A stretch of DNA of 64,000 nucleotides from assembly GCF_029892965.1 (NCBI RefSeq), contig NZ_JARXWN010000019.1, forward strand, positions 1 to 64,000, read 5' to 3'. Positions 26,302 through 35,734 of this stretch are shown in pieces. The notes under the pieces are model-generated. The model was given only the letters and a program-made list of their open reading frames with translations. It was not told the DNA's origin and did no database searches. Source of the DNA: Dysgonomonas sp. PF1-14 (GTDB taxonomy: Bacteria; Bacteroidota; Bacteroidia; Bacteroidales; Dysgonomonadaceae). The position numbers and the translations under genes are program-made. Every line of letters starts with the position of its first letter. The first letter of the stretch is position 1.

Positions 26302-27744
26302 TTGCACGACAACGATAATATACAGAATATACTGAAAGGAAAATTTTCAGGTGAAATATTTGAGATCATTTCGCAAACAGCCGACAATATGCAGCTAGAA
26401 TGTTATGCTATAGGCGGATATGTGCGCGACATATTCTTGCATCGCCCATCGAAAGACATTGATATAGTCACTGTAGGAAAAGGTATAGAACTGGCTGAAG
26501 CCATCGCCAAAGAATTAGGGAGGAAAGCGAAACTGTCTGTATTTAAGAGTTTTGGGACAGCCCAGATAAAATATAAAGATACAGAGATAGAATTTGTAGG
26601 AGCGCGTAAAGAGTCGTACCAAAGAGACTCCCGCAAACCGATAGTGGAAGATGGCACACTCGAAGACGACCAGAATCGCAGAGACTTTACGATCAATGCT
26701 CTGGCTGTATGCCTCAACGGTGAGAGATTTGGTGAATTACTCGACCCCTTTGGCGGATTGCAGGATATGGAGAACCTCATTATTCGTACACCGCTCGACC
26801 CCGACATCACTTTTAGCGACGATCCGTTGCGTATGATGCGTGCTATCCGTTTCTCGTCGCAGCTGGGATTCGATATAGAACCGGAGACATTCGATGCCAT
26901 CACCCGCAATAAAGAACGAATAGAGATAATCTCTAAAGAACGGATAATAGATGAACTGAACAAAATAGTATTGTCACCAAAACCTTCGATTGGCTTCCTG
27001 CAACTCGACCAGACAGGGTTGTTGCAACTGATATTTCCTGAACTTGTAGCCCTGAAAGGTGCTGAAACAAAGGATGGAGTAGGGCATAAGGATAACTTTT
27101 ATCATACACTTGCCGTACTGGATAATATAGCGAAAAAGACCGATGACCTATGGTTGCGCTGGGCTGCCATATTGCACGATATAGCCAAGCCGGCAACAAA
27201 AAGATGGGATAAAAAACTGGGATGGACATTCCACAACCATAACTTCATCGGAGAGAAAATGATTCCGGGTATTTTTCGCCGGATGAAACTGCCACTGAAC
27301 GAAAAAATGAAGTATGTGCAAAAAATGGTGACGTTACACATGCGTCCTCAGGTACTGGTAGATGAGGAAATATCCGATTCGGCTGTACGCCGCCTTCTTT
27401 TTGAGGCCGGAAACGATATAGAAGATCTGATGGTGCTATGCGAAGCAGATATAACGTCTAAAAATTCGGACAAGGTACGCCGCTATCTCAACAATTTCAA
27501 GATTGTTCGCCAAAAGCTGAAAGACATAGAGGAAAAAGACCATGTACGCAATTTTCAACCGCCAATATCGGGCGAAGAGATCATGGAGATATTCGGACTT
27601 GCACCAAGCGCCGAAGTCGGCCGCCTGAAATCGTCCGTAAAAGACGCTATTCTGGACGGAGTGATACCTAATGAATATGAGGCAGCGTATCAGTATTTGA
27701 TGGAGAAAGCAAAGAAGATAGGATTGGAACCTAAAAAGAACTAA
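26302..27744 (+). CDS. cca: CCA tRNA nucleotidyltransferase with HD domain
   Basis: 480 residues. The class II nucleotidyltransferase motif [19 protein letters not shown] (metal-binding DxD) starts near residue 38. [10 protein letters not shown], the [17 protein letters not shown] head-neck motifs and an HD phosphohydrolase-type domain (ILHDIAKP, near 290) follow. It adds or repairs the 3' CCA of tRNAs, which matters here because the tRNA-Pro gene in this window does not encode CCA. The start is TTG at 26302; no ATG fits the conserved N-terminus. folA follows after five bases. Confidence 0.9.
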   Translation: MHDNDNIQNILKGKFSGEIFEIISQTADNMQLECYAIGGYVRDIFLHRPSKDIDIVTVGKGIELAEAIAKELGRKAKLSVFKSFGTAQIKYKDTEIEFVGARKESYQRDSRKPIVEDGTLEDDQNRRDFTINALAVCLNGERFGELLDPFGGLQDMENLIIRTPLDPDITFSDDPLRMMRAIRFSSQLGFDIEPETFDAITRNKERIEIISKERIIDELNKIVLSPKPSIGFLQLDQTGLLQLIFPELVALKGAETKDGVGHKDNFYHTLAVLDNIAKKTDDLWLRWAAILHDIAKPATKRWDKKLGWTFHNHNFIGEKMIPGIFRRMKLPLNEKMKYVQKMVTLHMRPQVLVDEEISDSAVRRLLFEAGNDIEDLMVLCEADITSKNSDKVRRYLNNFKIVRQKLKDIEEKDHVRNFQPPISGEEIMEIFGLAPSAEVGRLKSSVKDAILDGVIPNEYEAAYQYLMEKAKKIGLEPKKN

Positions 27745-27749
27745 TAGAT

Positions 27750-28253
27750 ATGACAACTACAAAATCAATCATAGTAGCGGCAGACGAAAACAACGCCATC
27801 GGTAAAGACAACAACCTGCTTTGCTATCTGCCCAACGATCTTAAATTCTTTAAGTCTGTAACAGAAGGCTATCCCGTAATTATGGGGCGCAAAACATACG
27901 AGTCGTTGCCCAAAGGTGCGCTGCCCAACAGGCGGAACATAGTGATAACAAGAAACAAAGACTTGCACTTTGAACGTTGCGAAATGGTATCGTCCATTGA
28001 CGAAGCCATAGAGTTGTGCAAGGATGAGCCTCAACTGTTCTTTATAGGCGGAGGCACTATTTATAAAGAGGCTGTTAAGATTGCCGACAAGCTGTACCTG
28101 ACGCGCATACACCACAAGTTTGAGGGTACGGATACATTTTTTCCCGATGTGGATATGGCAGTCTGGAAAGAGATGTCGAAAGAAGATCATGAGCCGGACG
28201 AGAAGCATAAATACGGATATAGTTTTATTACATTTCAGAAAATAAAACGTTAA
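27750..28253 (+). CDS. folA: Dihydrofolate reductase
   Basis: 167 residues. Family motifs are VAADENNAIGKDNNLLCYLPNDLKFFK, VIMGRKTYESLP, NIVITR and FFIGGGTIYKEA. It reduces dihydrofolate to tetrahydrofolate with NADPH. In many Bacteroidales folA follows thyA; here it follows cca instead, five bases apart. Length is normal and all key motifs are present. Confidence 0.95.
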   Translation: MTTTKSIIVAADENNAIGKDNNLLCYLPNDLKFFKSVTEGYPVIMGRKTYESLPKGALPNRRNIVITRNKDLHFERCEMVSSIDEAIELCKDEPQLFFIGGGTIYKEAVKIADKLYLTRIHHKFEGTDTFFPDVDMAVWKEMSKEDHEPDEKHKYGYSFITFQKIKR

Positions 28254-28257
28254 TATT

Positions 28258-28289
28258 CTTGCTTATATTAAATAAACATCCTATTTTTG
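28258..28289 (+). promoter_or_regulatory. Promoter of rpmH
   Basis: CTTG (28258-28261), 20 nt spacer and TATTTTTG (28282-28289) match the Bacteroidetes -33/-7 promoter. It ends 47 nt before the rpmH start. Confidence 0.7.
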
Positions 28290-28336
28290 CAACCCGAAAC
28301 TCGAGAAAGAAATAATAACAGAAAATACATATAGCG

Positions 28337-28489
28337 ATGAAAAGAACTTTTCAACCATCTAACAGAAAGAGAAAAAACAAACATGGTTTTCGCTCAAGAA
28401 TGGCTACTGCAAACGGACGCAGAGTACTAGCTTCACGCAGAGCTAAAGGAAGAGCAAAACTTACAGTTTCTGACGAATTTCCTAAATAA
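28337..28489 (+). CDS. rpmH: 50S ribosomal protein L34
   Basis: 50 residues. The sequence opens [20 protein letters not shown] and continues with the Arg/Lys-rich L34 signature ([19 protein letters not shown]). It is a structural protein of the large ribosomal subunit. It has its own promoter and is followed by a 12-bp hairpin. It is not next to rnpA/dnaA as in many bacteria, which is usual in Bacteroidales. Confidence 0.97.
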   Translation: MKRTFQPSNRKRKNKHGFRSRMATANGRRVLASRRAKGRAKLTVSDEFPK

Positions 28490-28520
28490 TAAGGAATAAG
28501 CGAAATTTTAAGCATACGAC

Positions 28521-28551
28521 AAAGTAAGGATTGATAAAATCCTTACTTTTG
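28521..28551 (+). terminator. Terminator after rpmH
   Basis: A 12-bp perfect stem (28521-28532 with 28538-28549) and 5-nt loop ending in TTTT, between rpmH and cvpA. Confidence 0.8.
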
Positions 28552-28576
28552 TTGTTTATAGATAATTGAATATATT

Positions 28577-29071
28577 ATGAACTGGTTCGACCTTCTTGTT
28601 GTCATACTGTTCGTAGCAGCCTTTATCAGGGGGTGCTTTTCAGGATTTATTATGCAGGCTGCATCGCTTGCAGGTATTATACTGGGTGCTATCTTTGCCG
28701 GAAAATTATCGGAAATCATTGCGCCTAAACTGGCGGAGTTGACAAACGCTACTCCTCACATCATAGGCCCATTGTCATATATAGTAGCATTTATTGCTAT
28801 TCTGGTAGCACTTTTCTTTGCTGGTAAATTGTTGGAATCGTTTGCCGACGCTCTGGAAATGAATACACTGAACAGGCTGGCAGGAGGGCTCTTCTCCGCA
28901 GCAAAGTGGATTGTCATATTCAGCATATTACTGAACCTGCTCATAGAATTTGACCAGAATAAGAGCATAATAAAAGAGGATGTGCGCGAAGCCTCCCACA
29001 CTTATCCTCTTATGATCGAAATCGCAAAAACAGTTATTCCTTACCTCCGCTTCGACTGGATCAGTCAGTAG
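28577..29071 (+). CDS. cvpA: CvpA family membrane protein
   Basis: 164 residues with four membrane helices. NWFDLLVVILFVAAFIRGCFSGFIMQAASLAGIILGAIFAG is the CvpA N-terminal signature, with a Gly-rich, small-residue helix pattern. Family members are inner-membrane proteins linked to purine growth phenotypes, colicin V export and envelope stress; the molecular role is unsettled. The end overlaps the convergent thioredoxin gene by 11 nt. Confidence 0.87.
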   Translation: MNWFDLLVVILFVAAFIRGCFSGFIMQAASLAGIILGAIFAGKLSEIIAPKLAELTNATPHIIGPLSYIVAFIAILVALFFAGKLLESFADALEMNTLNRLAGGLFSAAKWIVIFSILLNLLIEFDQNKSIIKEDVREASHTYPLMIEIAKTVIPYLRFDWISQ

Positions 29072-29486
29072 TTTTCCCGGAATATGTTTTCACTACATTT
29101 ATCAGATCGTTTTTTGACTGTAGCCCTTTCAGACGTGTCACTTCCTTTCCGTCTTTATACACCACGATGGTAGGCAACGCCTGAATACCTAATCCTACAG
29201 CTAACCCTTTGTAATTATCTATATTCAGTTTAGCTATTTTCACCGAATCTTTATATTCTACGGCAATCTCTTCCAGCAGAGGTGCTATACGGCGGCAAGG
29301 GGCACACCACGCCGCCCAGAAATCGACCAGCACAAGGCCTTTTTCTGTCTCTTTAGCATAATTAGATGTGGACAAAATCACCACCGGGGACTTTTCTTTT
29401 GGCTTATCCTTTGCCTGTGTCAATAGGGGGAAACCAATGGTTAGCATGACTGATGCAAACAAGGCTAGTTTTATCTTATTTATCAT
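29061..29486 (-). CDS. Secreted thioredoxin-fold protein
   Basis: 141 residues with a signal peptide (residues 1-25, LLTQA). The thioredoxin domain has the active site WCAPC in DFWAAWCAPCRRIAPLL, and the cis-Pro in ALPTIVVYKDG. It should act as a periplasmic thiol-disulfide oxidoreductase. It is a single gene, convergent with cvpA. The active site and length are normal for exported TrxA-like proteins. Confidence 0.9.
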   Translation of the reverse strand: MINKIKLALFASVMLTIGFPLLTQAKDKPKEKSPVVILSTSNYAKETEKGLVLVDFWAAWCAPCRRIAPLLEEIAVEYKDSVKIAKLNIDNYKGLAVGLGIQALPTIVVYKDGKEVTRLKGLQSKNDLINVVKTYSGKTTD

Positions 29487-29640
29487 AATCTCTTTTGATT
29501 TTTTATACTTATATCAGTGCAAATATAATAGCTTTAATCTATTAAATATCGACTCTTATCACTATTTATACATTTTTTAAAGTATAGATACAGTAAAATG
29601 AATTACTTTTGTATAAAGAAAGGTATATCAACATTCAGAC

Positions 29641-30471
29641 ATGAATAAAGAACCCCAGATACTGGATTTAGACAAAATATTGCAGGAAAAGGCGCCTGAC
29701 ATTTATAGCAAGATGCCGCGTTTTGTTCTAAATTACCTGAAGCGAAAGATCCATCTGGACGAACTGAACGAAATACTCACCATCTATGCAGACAAGCAAG
29801 GTGTAGACTTTATGCAGGCTGTTGTAGGGTACTTCAATCTCACACTCGATGTTAACGGATTAGAAAATATTCCGAAGAACGGACGCTATATCTTTGCATC
29901 CAATCATCCGCTGGGAGGGCTCGATGGGATTTGCCTGTCGGCAGTAATAGGAGAACATTTCGATAAGAAGATAAAATATGTGGTAAACGATTTTCTCTAC
30001 TTCATCCGCAACCTACAGCCGATATTCCTGCCTGTTAACAAATATGGGAAACAGTCGCGGGAAGCAGCAAATACAACAAATGAAGCTTATAACTCAGATG
30101 ACCAGATAGTCACCTTTCCGGCGGGGCTGTGCTCGCGTCGTGAAAAGGGAATGATCAGAGACCTGACATGGCAAAAGAATTTCATAATAAAAGCTATAGA
30201 AACCAAAAGAGACATAGTTCCCGTCTACTTTAATGGGGAAAATTCAAATTTCTTTTATAGATTTGCAAATATTAGGAAAAAACTGGGGGTAAAGTTCAAT
30301 GTAGAATTGGTCTTTTTACCGGACGAGATGTTTAAGAACAAAAACGAGCGATTTTCCATCACCATTGGTGAGCCCATACCTTATGCCTTCTTCGACAACA
30401 CAAAAAGTGCTGTGGAGTGGGCCGGATATGTAAAGGAAAAGGCGTATAATCTAGCGAATACAAACAAATAA
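29641..30471 (+). CDS. glsA: Lyso-glycine lipid O-acyltransferase (GlsA-like)
   Basis: 276 residues of the PlsC-type acyltransferase fold: SNHPLGGLDGI (the HxxxxD-type catalytic block) and FPAGLCSRREKG (substrate-binding block). It matches in kind and gene order the Bacteroides GlsA, which adds the second acyl chain to N-acyl glycine to make glycine lipids. glsB begins three bases after its stop, so the two form a pair. A TACTTTTG element at 29604-29611 lies 30 nt before the ATG. Confidence 0.87.
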   Translation: MNKEPQILDLDKILQEKAPDIYSKMPRFVLNYLKRKIHLDELNEILTIYADKQGVDFMQAVVGYFNLTLDVNGLENIPKNGRYIFASNHPLGGLDGICLSAVIGEHFDKKIKYVVNDFLYFIRNLQPIFLPVNKYGKQSREAANTTNEAYNSDDQIVTFPAGLCSRREKGMIRDLTWQKNFIIKAIETKRDIVPVYFNGENSNFFYRFANIRKKLGVKFNVELVFLPDEMFKNKNERFSITIGEPIPYAFFDNTKSAVEWAGYVKEKAYNLANTNK

Positions 30472-30474
30472 TAG

Positions 30475-31539
30475 ATGGAAACAATCATCGCACCTATTGA
30501 TAAGACTTTATTGAAAGCCGAATTGACTAAGGATAAGTTCCTCAGGCATACAAATAAGGCTCACAATGAAATCTATATAATTACTCATCACAATTCGCCG
30601 TATGTGATGCAGGAGATCGGGCGTCTGCGCGAGATTGCGTTCCGTTACTACGGGGGTGGTACCGGTAAAGCGGTAGACATCGACGAATACGATACGATGG
30701 ACAACCCATACAAGCAGTTAATTGTATGGAATCCTGAAGCTGAGGAGATAATAGGCGGTTACAGATTTATATGCGGGCCGGACATCTGTTTCGATGATAA
30801 CGGTGAGCCTGTGTTGGCAACATCGCACCTGTTTCATTTCTCCAAGAAGTTTATAAAAGAATACCTGCCCTACACTTTCGAACTGGGACGGTCTTTCGTT
30901 ACACTCGAATACCAGTCTACACTGGCCGGATCGAAAGGAATATTTGCGCTCGACAATCTGTGGGATGGGCTGGGAGCGTTGTCTGTCGCCGATCCTTCTA
31001 TGAAGTATTTCTTTGGCAAGGTGACAATGTACGATACATACAATACCAATGCAAGGGACATGATCCTATACTTTCTCAACAAGTACTTCCCGGATCCCGA
31101 CACACTGGTATGGCCTAAACAGGCACTTCAGATAGAAACTGACAAAAAGAAACTGAAGAAACTATTCGACGGTGAATCGTTCAAAACCGATTACAAGATA
31201 TTAAACACATCGGTACGAAAACTTGATCTTAATATTCCCCCATTGGTAAATGCATATATGAGCCTGTCGCCACAGATGAAAGTATTTGGCACAGCAGTGA
31301 ACGACACTTTCGGCAATGTGGAGGAAACAGGCATACTCATCAATGTAGATGAAATACTGGAGGAGAAAAAGAAAAGACATATAGAATCGTATCTGAGAGA
31401 TAAACCATCGAAACGCTTCCTCAAACGGCTGCGCCAGATGATAAACTGGAGCTGGACGAAGAACGAAAACAAACCGAAGAAAAGAAATGAAGGCTTTTTT
31501 ACAATCTCCCGTAGGAGTAATAGAAATAACAGAGTCTGA
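30475..31539 (+). CDS. glsB: Glycine N-acyltransferase (GlsB-like, GNAT fold)
   Basis: 354 residues of the acyl-ACP-dependent GNAT family related to OlsB and hemolysin-like proteins: EIGRLREIAFRYYGGGTGKAVDIDEYD, IIGGYRFICG and ELGRSFV. In Bacteroides the homologue makes commendamide (N-acyl-3-hydroxy-glycine), precursor of glycine and serine lipids. With glsA directly upstream the pair gives the whole two-step pathway. The end overlaps the next gene by 53 nt, and the basic C-terminal tail is part of that overlap. Confidence 0.87.
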   Translation: METIIAPIDKTLLKAELTKDKFLRHTNKAHNEIYIITHHNSPYVMQEIGRLREIAFRYYGGGTGKAVDIDEYDTMDNPYKQLIVWNPEAEEIIGGYRFICGPDICFDDNGEPVLATSHLFHFSKKFIKEYLPYTFELGRSFVTLEYQSTLAGSKGIFALDNLWDGLGALSVADPSMKYFFGKVTMYDTYNTNARDMILYFLNKYFPDPDTLVWPKQALQIETDKKKLKKLFDGESFKTDYKILNTSVRKLDLNIPPLVNAYMSLSPQMKVFGTAVNDTFGNVEETGILINVDEILEEKKKRHIESYLRDKPSKRFLKRLRQMINWSWTKNENKPKKRNEGFFTISRRSNRNNRV

Positions 31540-31981
31540 CGGATATATCTCTGCGGTCAGAATTGTAAGCGAAGCAATTTCAGTTAACAATGTTGCACCC
31601 ACCCACCTGCTCCAAAAAGCGATATCCCAACTGGAAGAATACTTCGCAGGAGAAAGACAAGAATTTGACCTTCCACTTAAACAGGAAGGAACACCTTTTC
31701 AACAAAAAGCATGGGGCTACCTCAATACCATCCCTTACGGACAAACGGTTTCATACAAAAACGAAGCCATAGCTATAAGCTCTGCCAATGCTTGTCGTGC
31801 AGTAGGTTCTGCCAACGGGCGAAACAATATTGCCATCATAGTACCTTGCCACCGCGTAGTGAATGAAGGAAAAGGCTTGGGCGGATATGCCTACGGACTA
31901 GATGTAAAACGCTATTTGTTACAATTAGAATTACGCAATAAAGATATTTTCCTATGCTCGACCTATCCCGATACAAAATAA
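31487..31981 (+). CDS. ogt: Methylated-DNA-protein cysteine methyltransferase
   Basis: 164 residues. The active site IVPCHRVV holds the alkyl-acceptor Cys121, and the helix-turn-helix and Arg finger (SSANACRAVGSANGRNN) are present. It repairs O6-alkylguanine by a single-use transfer to the protein. The start lies inside glsB (53-nt overlap) and the end overlaps maf by 28 nt, so four genes form a tightly packed operon. Confidence 0.92.
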   Translation: MKAFLQSPVGVIEITESDGYISAVRIVSEAISVNNVAPTHLLQKAISQLEEYFAGERQEFDLPLKQEGTPFQQKAWGYLNTIPYGQTVSYKNEAIAISSANACRAVGSANGRNNIAIIVPCHRVVNEGKGLGGYAYGLDVKRYLLQLELRNKDIFLCSTYPDTK

Positions 31982-32532
31982 TACTGGCATCGAACTCCCC
32001 ACGCAGGAAAGAACTACTGTCGGGCTTAGACCTTAGCTATGAAGTGAAAACGTTACCCGATATAGACGAGTCATACCCCGATACATTGCAGGGAATGGAT
32101 ATTGCCTTGTGTATAGCAAAAGAGAAAGCTGATGCCTATAGTGATCATATCAAAGAAGATACGTTACTGATCACAGCCGACACTATTGTAGTACTTGACG
32201 GAAAAGTATATGGCAAGCCGCAGGACGAAAGCGAAGCAAAGCAAATGCTGCGTGACCTGTCTGGTAAAACGCACGAAGTGCTGACAGGGGTATGCATCAC
32301 CACAAAGGCTAAACAGAAAGTATTTGGTGTAGCATCCGAAGTGCGTTTCGCACAGTTGGAAGAGGACGAAATCGAATATTATGTAAACAAATACAAACCT
32401 TTGGATAAGGCTGGTGCATACGGTGTGCAGGAATGGATAGGGTATATTGCCGTAGAATATATCTCTGGCTCTTATTTCAACATTATGGGCTTACCTATAC
32501 AACGGCTGTATCAGGAGTTGAAGAATTTTTGA
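31954..32532 (+). CDS. maf: Maf-like nucleoside triphosphate pyrophosphatase
   Basis: 192 residues. ILASNSPRRKELLSGLDL, the ADTIV block, GKPQDESEAKQML and LDKAGAYGVQEW are Maf signatures. Maf proteins hydrolyse dTTP/UTP or modified nucleotides and have been linked to septum control. It overlaps ogt by 28 nt and ends the glsA-glsB-ogt-maf run. Confidence 0.92.
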   Translation: MLDLSRYKIILASNSPRRKELLSGLDLSYEVKTLPDIDESYPDTLQGMDIALCIAKEKADAYSDHIKEDTLLITADTIVVLDGKVYGKPQDESEAKQMLRDLSGKTHEVLTGVCITTKAKQKVFGVASEVRFAQLEEDEIEYYVNKYKPLDKAGAYGVQEWIGYIAVEYISGSYFNIMGLPIQRLYQELKNF

Positions 32533-32610
32533 ACTTTACAATACACACAAAGACAAAAGATAAGCCCGCTTTCCGCGTTTACAAAAATAAAAAACAGCTA
32601 TCTTTAGCAC

Positions 32611-33762
32611 ATGAAAATAGTTGAAAATAACAAAGTCTTACTACGGTATCTTTTTATTATCGTGGCTATGTTGATAGCACTCGGTTCGCTTGTTATATCT
32701 CACTATTTCGTAAAAGACCTTGCCAAAGAAGAGCGCAACAAAATGGAAATATGGGCTGAGGCCACCAAAGAGGCTGCCAACAGCGCCGAAAATCCCAATA
32801 TGGGGCTTGTTTTACGGGTACTCAGCAGTAACACTTCTATACCTGTTATATTACACGATAAAAAAGAGAACCTGTACATATCCATTAATATAGAACTTCC
32901 CGAAACAGAAGAACAAGAGTTTCTAAGGAAAAAAGCCGACAAATTTGCAAAGAGCCACGAACCCATCATCATAGAAGTAGAAGATTTCGACCAGTACATA
33001 TATTATGACGACTCATATACACTAAAACGCTTGCAACTATATCCGTATATACAGGTTGCCGTACTACTGATCTTTATGCTGACAGCATTCTTTGCTCTCT
33101 TCACCACCATGAAGATGGAACAGGACAGGCTGTGGGTTGGATTATCCAAAGAAACAGCACACCAGTTGGGAACACCTATATCATCCTTACTGGCATGGAT
33201 CGAATATCTGAAGCTGAAAGAAGCAGATCAATCCATCCTCATAGATATGGAGAAAGATGTAGACCGATTGCAAATGATAACTGACCGTTTCTCCAAAATA
33301 GGATCTGCACCTGCCCTCGAGGAAAAAGACATAACCGAAATAGTGCGGCAAACAATTACCTATCTCGAAAAACGAATTTCAAGGAAAGTAATTTTCGAGC
33401 TTCAATTGTCTAATATAGCACTCTATGCCGATGTTAGCGAGCCTCTACTGAGCTGGGTAATAGAGAATCTGACAAAGAATGCTGTGGATGCGATGGGCGG
33501 ACAGGGAAAGATCACATTCAGTCTGTACGAAAAGGGGAAGATCATCAGCCTCGACATAAAAGATACAGGTAAGGGAATACCGAAATCGAAGTTCAATACT
33601 ATATTCAATCCTGGCTATACTACAAAGACCAGAGGATGGGGGCTTGGGTTGTCACTGGCAAAACGAATAATAGATTCCTATCATAAAGGAAAAATCTATG
33701 TAAAATCTTCCGAAATAGATACAGGGACAACTTTCTGTATTGAATTAAAAAAGGCAAAATAA
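32611..33762 (+). CDS. Membrane sensor histidine kinase
   Basis: 383 residues. Two membrane helices (about 11-33 and 147-167) enclose a periplasmic domain of about 110 residues with no recognised fold. Then comes a dimerisation segment with SKETAHQLGTPISS (phospho-accepting His) and an ATPase domain with NLTKNAVDAMGG, DTGKGIP and GWGLGLSLAKRI. No response regulator is next to it, so it is an orphan kinase here. The 78-nt gap to maf suggests separate or weakly linked transcription. Confidence 0.88.
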   Translation: MKIVENNKVLLRYLFIIVAMLIALGSLVISHYFVKDLAKEERNKMEIWAEATKEAANSAENPNMGLVLRVLSSNTSIPVILHDKKENLYISINIELPETEEQEFLRKKADKFAKSHEPIIIEVEDFDQYIYYDDSYTLKRLQLYPYIQVAVLLIFMLTAFFALFTTMKMEQDRLWVGLSKETAHQLGTPISSLLAWIEYLKLKEADQSILIDMEKDVDRLQMITDRFSKIGSAPALEEKDITEIVRQTITYLEKRISRKVIFELQLSNIALYADVSEPLLSWVIENLTKNAVDAMGGQGKITFSLYEKGKIISLDIKDTGKGIPKSKFNTIFNPGYTTKTRGWGLGLSLAKRIIDSYHKGKIYVKSSEIDTGTTFCIELKKAK

Positions 33763-33855
33763 GAACATCTGTATAGTTAAAAACCTTTTAGTATCGGATT
33801 ATTTTCCTATTTTTGTGACAATTCGTTTGTATTTTAACAATTCTAAAATTATCTG

Positions 33856-35217
33856 ATGACTAAATTTTCTAAAGCTTTTTGGGTAGCCAATTCCGTCGAA
33901 TTACTTGAGCGACTGGCTTACTATGCTGTATTTATAGTTATAACACTTTATTTGTCAAATGTTTGGGGGTTTTCAGACATTGAGGCTGGTATCATATCCG
34001 GTATCTTCTCCGCTTCACTGTACTTTCTCCCAACCTTTGCAGGTGCTTATGCCGACAAAATAGGATTTAGATCATCTATTATGCTGGCCTTCGCTTTGCT
34101 GACTATCGGCTACGGCGGATTAGGGTTGCTCCCTACCATGCTCGAAAGCGCAGGACTGGTAAGCTACGATATGAAGACCACCTTTACCGGACTGGAAACA
34201 AGTATGCTCCGCTGGAGTATTGCTCCCGTTCTGGTACTGATCGTAATAGGCGGGGCTTTCATCAAAGCGGTAATATCGGGAACTGTAGCCCGCGAAACCA
34301 CATCAGAAAACAGAGCCAGAGGATATTCCATTTTCTATATGATGGTAAACATCGGAGCCTTTACCGGAAAAACGGTAGTAGACCCATTGCGCAGAAGCAT
34401 GGGAGACGAAGGGCTTGTATACCTCAACTTCTTTGCTGCGACAATGACTTTCATAGCGCTGATAGCTGTATTTTTCTTTTATAAATCGGTTAAAACGGAA
34501 GGTAAGGGTAAAAGCTTTACGGAGATAGGAAGTGCATTATGGAAAGTATGTAAAAATGGTCGGCTAATCGCACTAATACTTATTATCAGCGGATTCTGGA
34601 TGATTCAGAGCCAGATGTACGCCACCATGCCCAAATATGTGATCCGCCTGATAGGCGAGGATGCTTCTCCGGGTTGGTATGCAAATGTAAATCCATTCGT
34701 CGTTTTCCTTTGTGTTAATCTTATTACCACCTTGATGAAAAAGTACACAGCACTGAACTCAATGACCATCGGCATGCTTATTATTCCGTTCTCAGCCTTG
34801 GTTATGTCTTTTGGCAATCTGTTTGGAGGAGAACCTATCTTGGGAATGCACCCTGTTGCCTTTATGATGATTATAGGTATTGCGATGCAGGCTTTGGCAG
34901 AATGTTTTATTTCGCCGCGATTCCTCGAATACTTCTCCCTGCAATCGCCCAAAGGTGAGGAAGGGCTGTATCTGGGATTCAGTCATCTACATTCATTTTT
35001 TTCATATCTGTTTGCATTCGGGCTATCGGGATTCCTTCTCGAAAAATTCTGCCCCGATCCTAAAGGTTTTGCTTCGGCTACCGAATATGCAGCAGCAACG
35101 GCTAATGCACACTATATCTGGTATGTATTTGTGGGTATAGGACTTGTCTCCGCCATCGCATTAGTAATATACGGGCAAGTAGTGAAACGGATAGATGCCA
35201 AGAAAGTAGCAGCGTAA
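33856..35217 (+). CDS. MFS/POT-type peptide transporter
   Basis: 453 residues with 12 or more membrane segments. The N-terminus FWVANSVELLERLAYYAVF resembles the ExxER motif region of proton-dependent oligopeptide transporters, and the FIKAVISGTVARETTSENRARGYSIFYMMVNIGAF block is typical of POT family members. Uptake of di- or tripeptides with protons is the likely role, but substrate is not proven. A TATTTTTG at 33808-33815 is a plausible -7 element. A hairpin follows at 35242. Confidence 0.8.
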   Translation: MTKFSKAFWVANSVELLERLAYYAVFIVITLYLSNVWGFSDIEAGIISGIFSASLYFLPTFAGAYADKIGFRSSIMLAFALLTIGYGGLGLLPTMLESAGLVSYDMKTTFTGLETSMLRWSIAPVLVLIVIGGAFIKAVISGTVARETTSENRARGYSIFYMMVNIGAFTGKTVVDPLRRSMGDEGLVYLNFFAATMTFIALIAVFFFYKSVKTEGKGKSFTEIGSALWKVCKNGRLIALILIISGFWMIQSQMYATMPKYVIRLIGEDASPGWYANVNPFVVFLCVNLITTLMKKYTALNSMTIGMLIIPFSALVMSFGNLFGGEPILGMHPVAFMMIIGIAMQALAECFISPRFLEYFSLQSPKGEEGLYLGFSHLHSFFSYLFAFGLSGFLLEKFCPDPKGFASATEYAAATANAHYIWYVFVGIGLVSAIALVIYGQVVKRIDAKKVAA

Positions 35218-35241
35218 AACATTTATCATATATATTTAAAG

Positions 35242-35271
35242 TCCTCTTACGCACATGTGAGAGGATTTTTT
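35242..35271 (+). terminator. Terminator after the POT-type transporter
   Basis: A 9-bp stem (35242-35250 with 35257-35265, one wobble), 6-nt loop and a run of six T. It overlaps the GTG at 35257 that would start a 71-codon frame, which argues against that start. Confidence 0.75.
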
Positions 35272-35337
35272 GTTAAAAGTTTATCTGGTTTGCAAGAAAA
35301 AATTGAGGCAAATGTCGAATCTTTAAAATCAAGAAAA

Positions 35338-35648
35338 ATGGAACTGGATGAATTAAAAAATACATGGACATCACTCGATGAACGGCTGCAAAAGCAGGAG
35401 GTATTGAAAGAAACGATTATAAAGGAAATGCTACGTTCAAAATCAGGAAAAGCATTGGGCAGACTGATATAATTGTTGCCTGTATAATATCTCCTAATAT
35501 GGAATTGTGGCGTTGGGTAGCAATCGGAGTATTGGTAATAATAGGTATAGTAGGAGCATACTGGGAGTATAAACGGATGTATAAGGCTAATACAGATGCT
35601 ATTCTCGATAGTCTCGACAAACTGAAAGAACTGGAGGTAAATATCTGA
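35338..35648 (+). pseudogene. Broken small membrane-protein gene
   Basis: Two coding pieces in different frames. The first (ATG 35338 to stop 35472) reads MELDELKNTWTSLDERLQKQ and ends after SKSGKALGRLI. The second (ATG 35499 to stop 35648, 49 residues) has a membrane helix (WVAIGVLVIIGIVGAYW) and an acidic helix (ILDSLDKLKELEVNI). The first piece looks like the start of a longer family, often about 190 residues in Bacteroidetes, with a coiled-coil N-terminus and a membrane segment. Deletion plus frameshift is the simplest reading. Two genuine small proteins are possible. No function known. Confidence 0.5.
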
Positions 35649-35734
35649 TATAAGATAATAGCTTCTCATTCGCCGTTTAAACATTAGCTGGCGGATTTAT
35701 TTTTGGGAAGTCAGGTTTTATTAAAATGTAGCTA

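Noticed and set aside
35247-35684. 145-codon minus-strand frame
   Set aside because: Antisense to the broken small-protein gene and across its terminator; composition is not protein-like.
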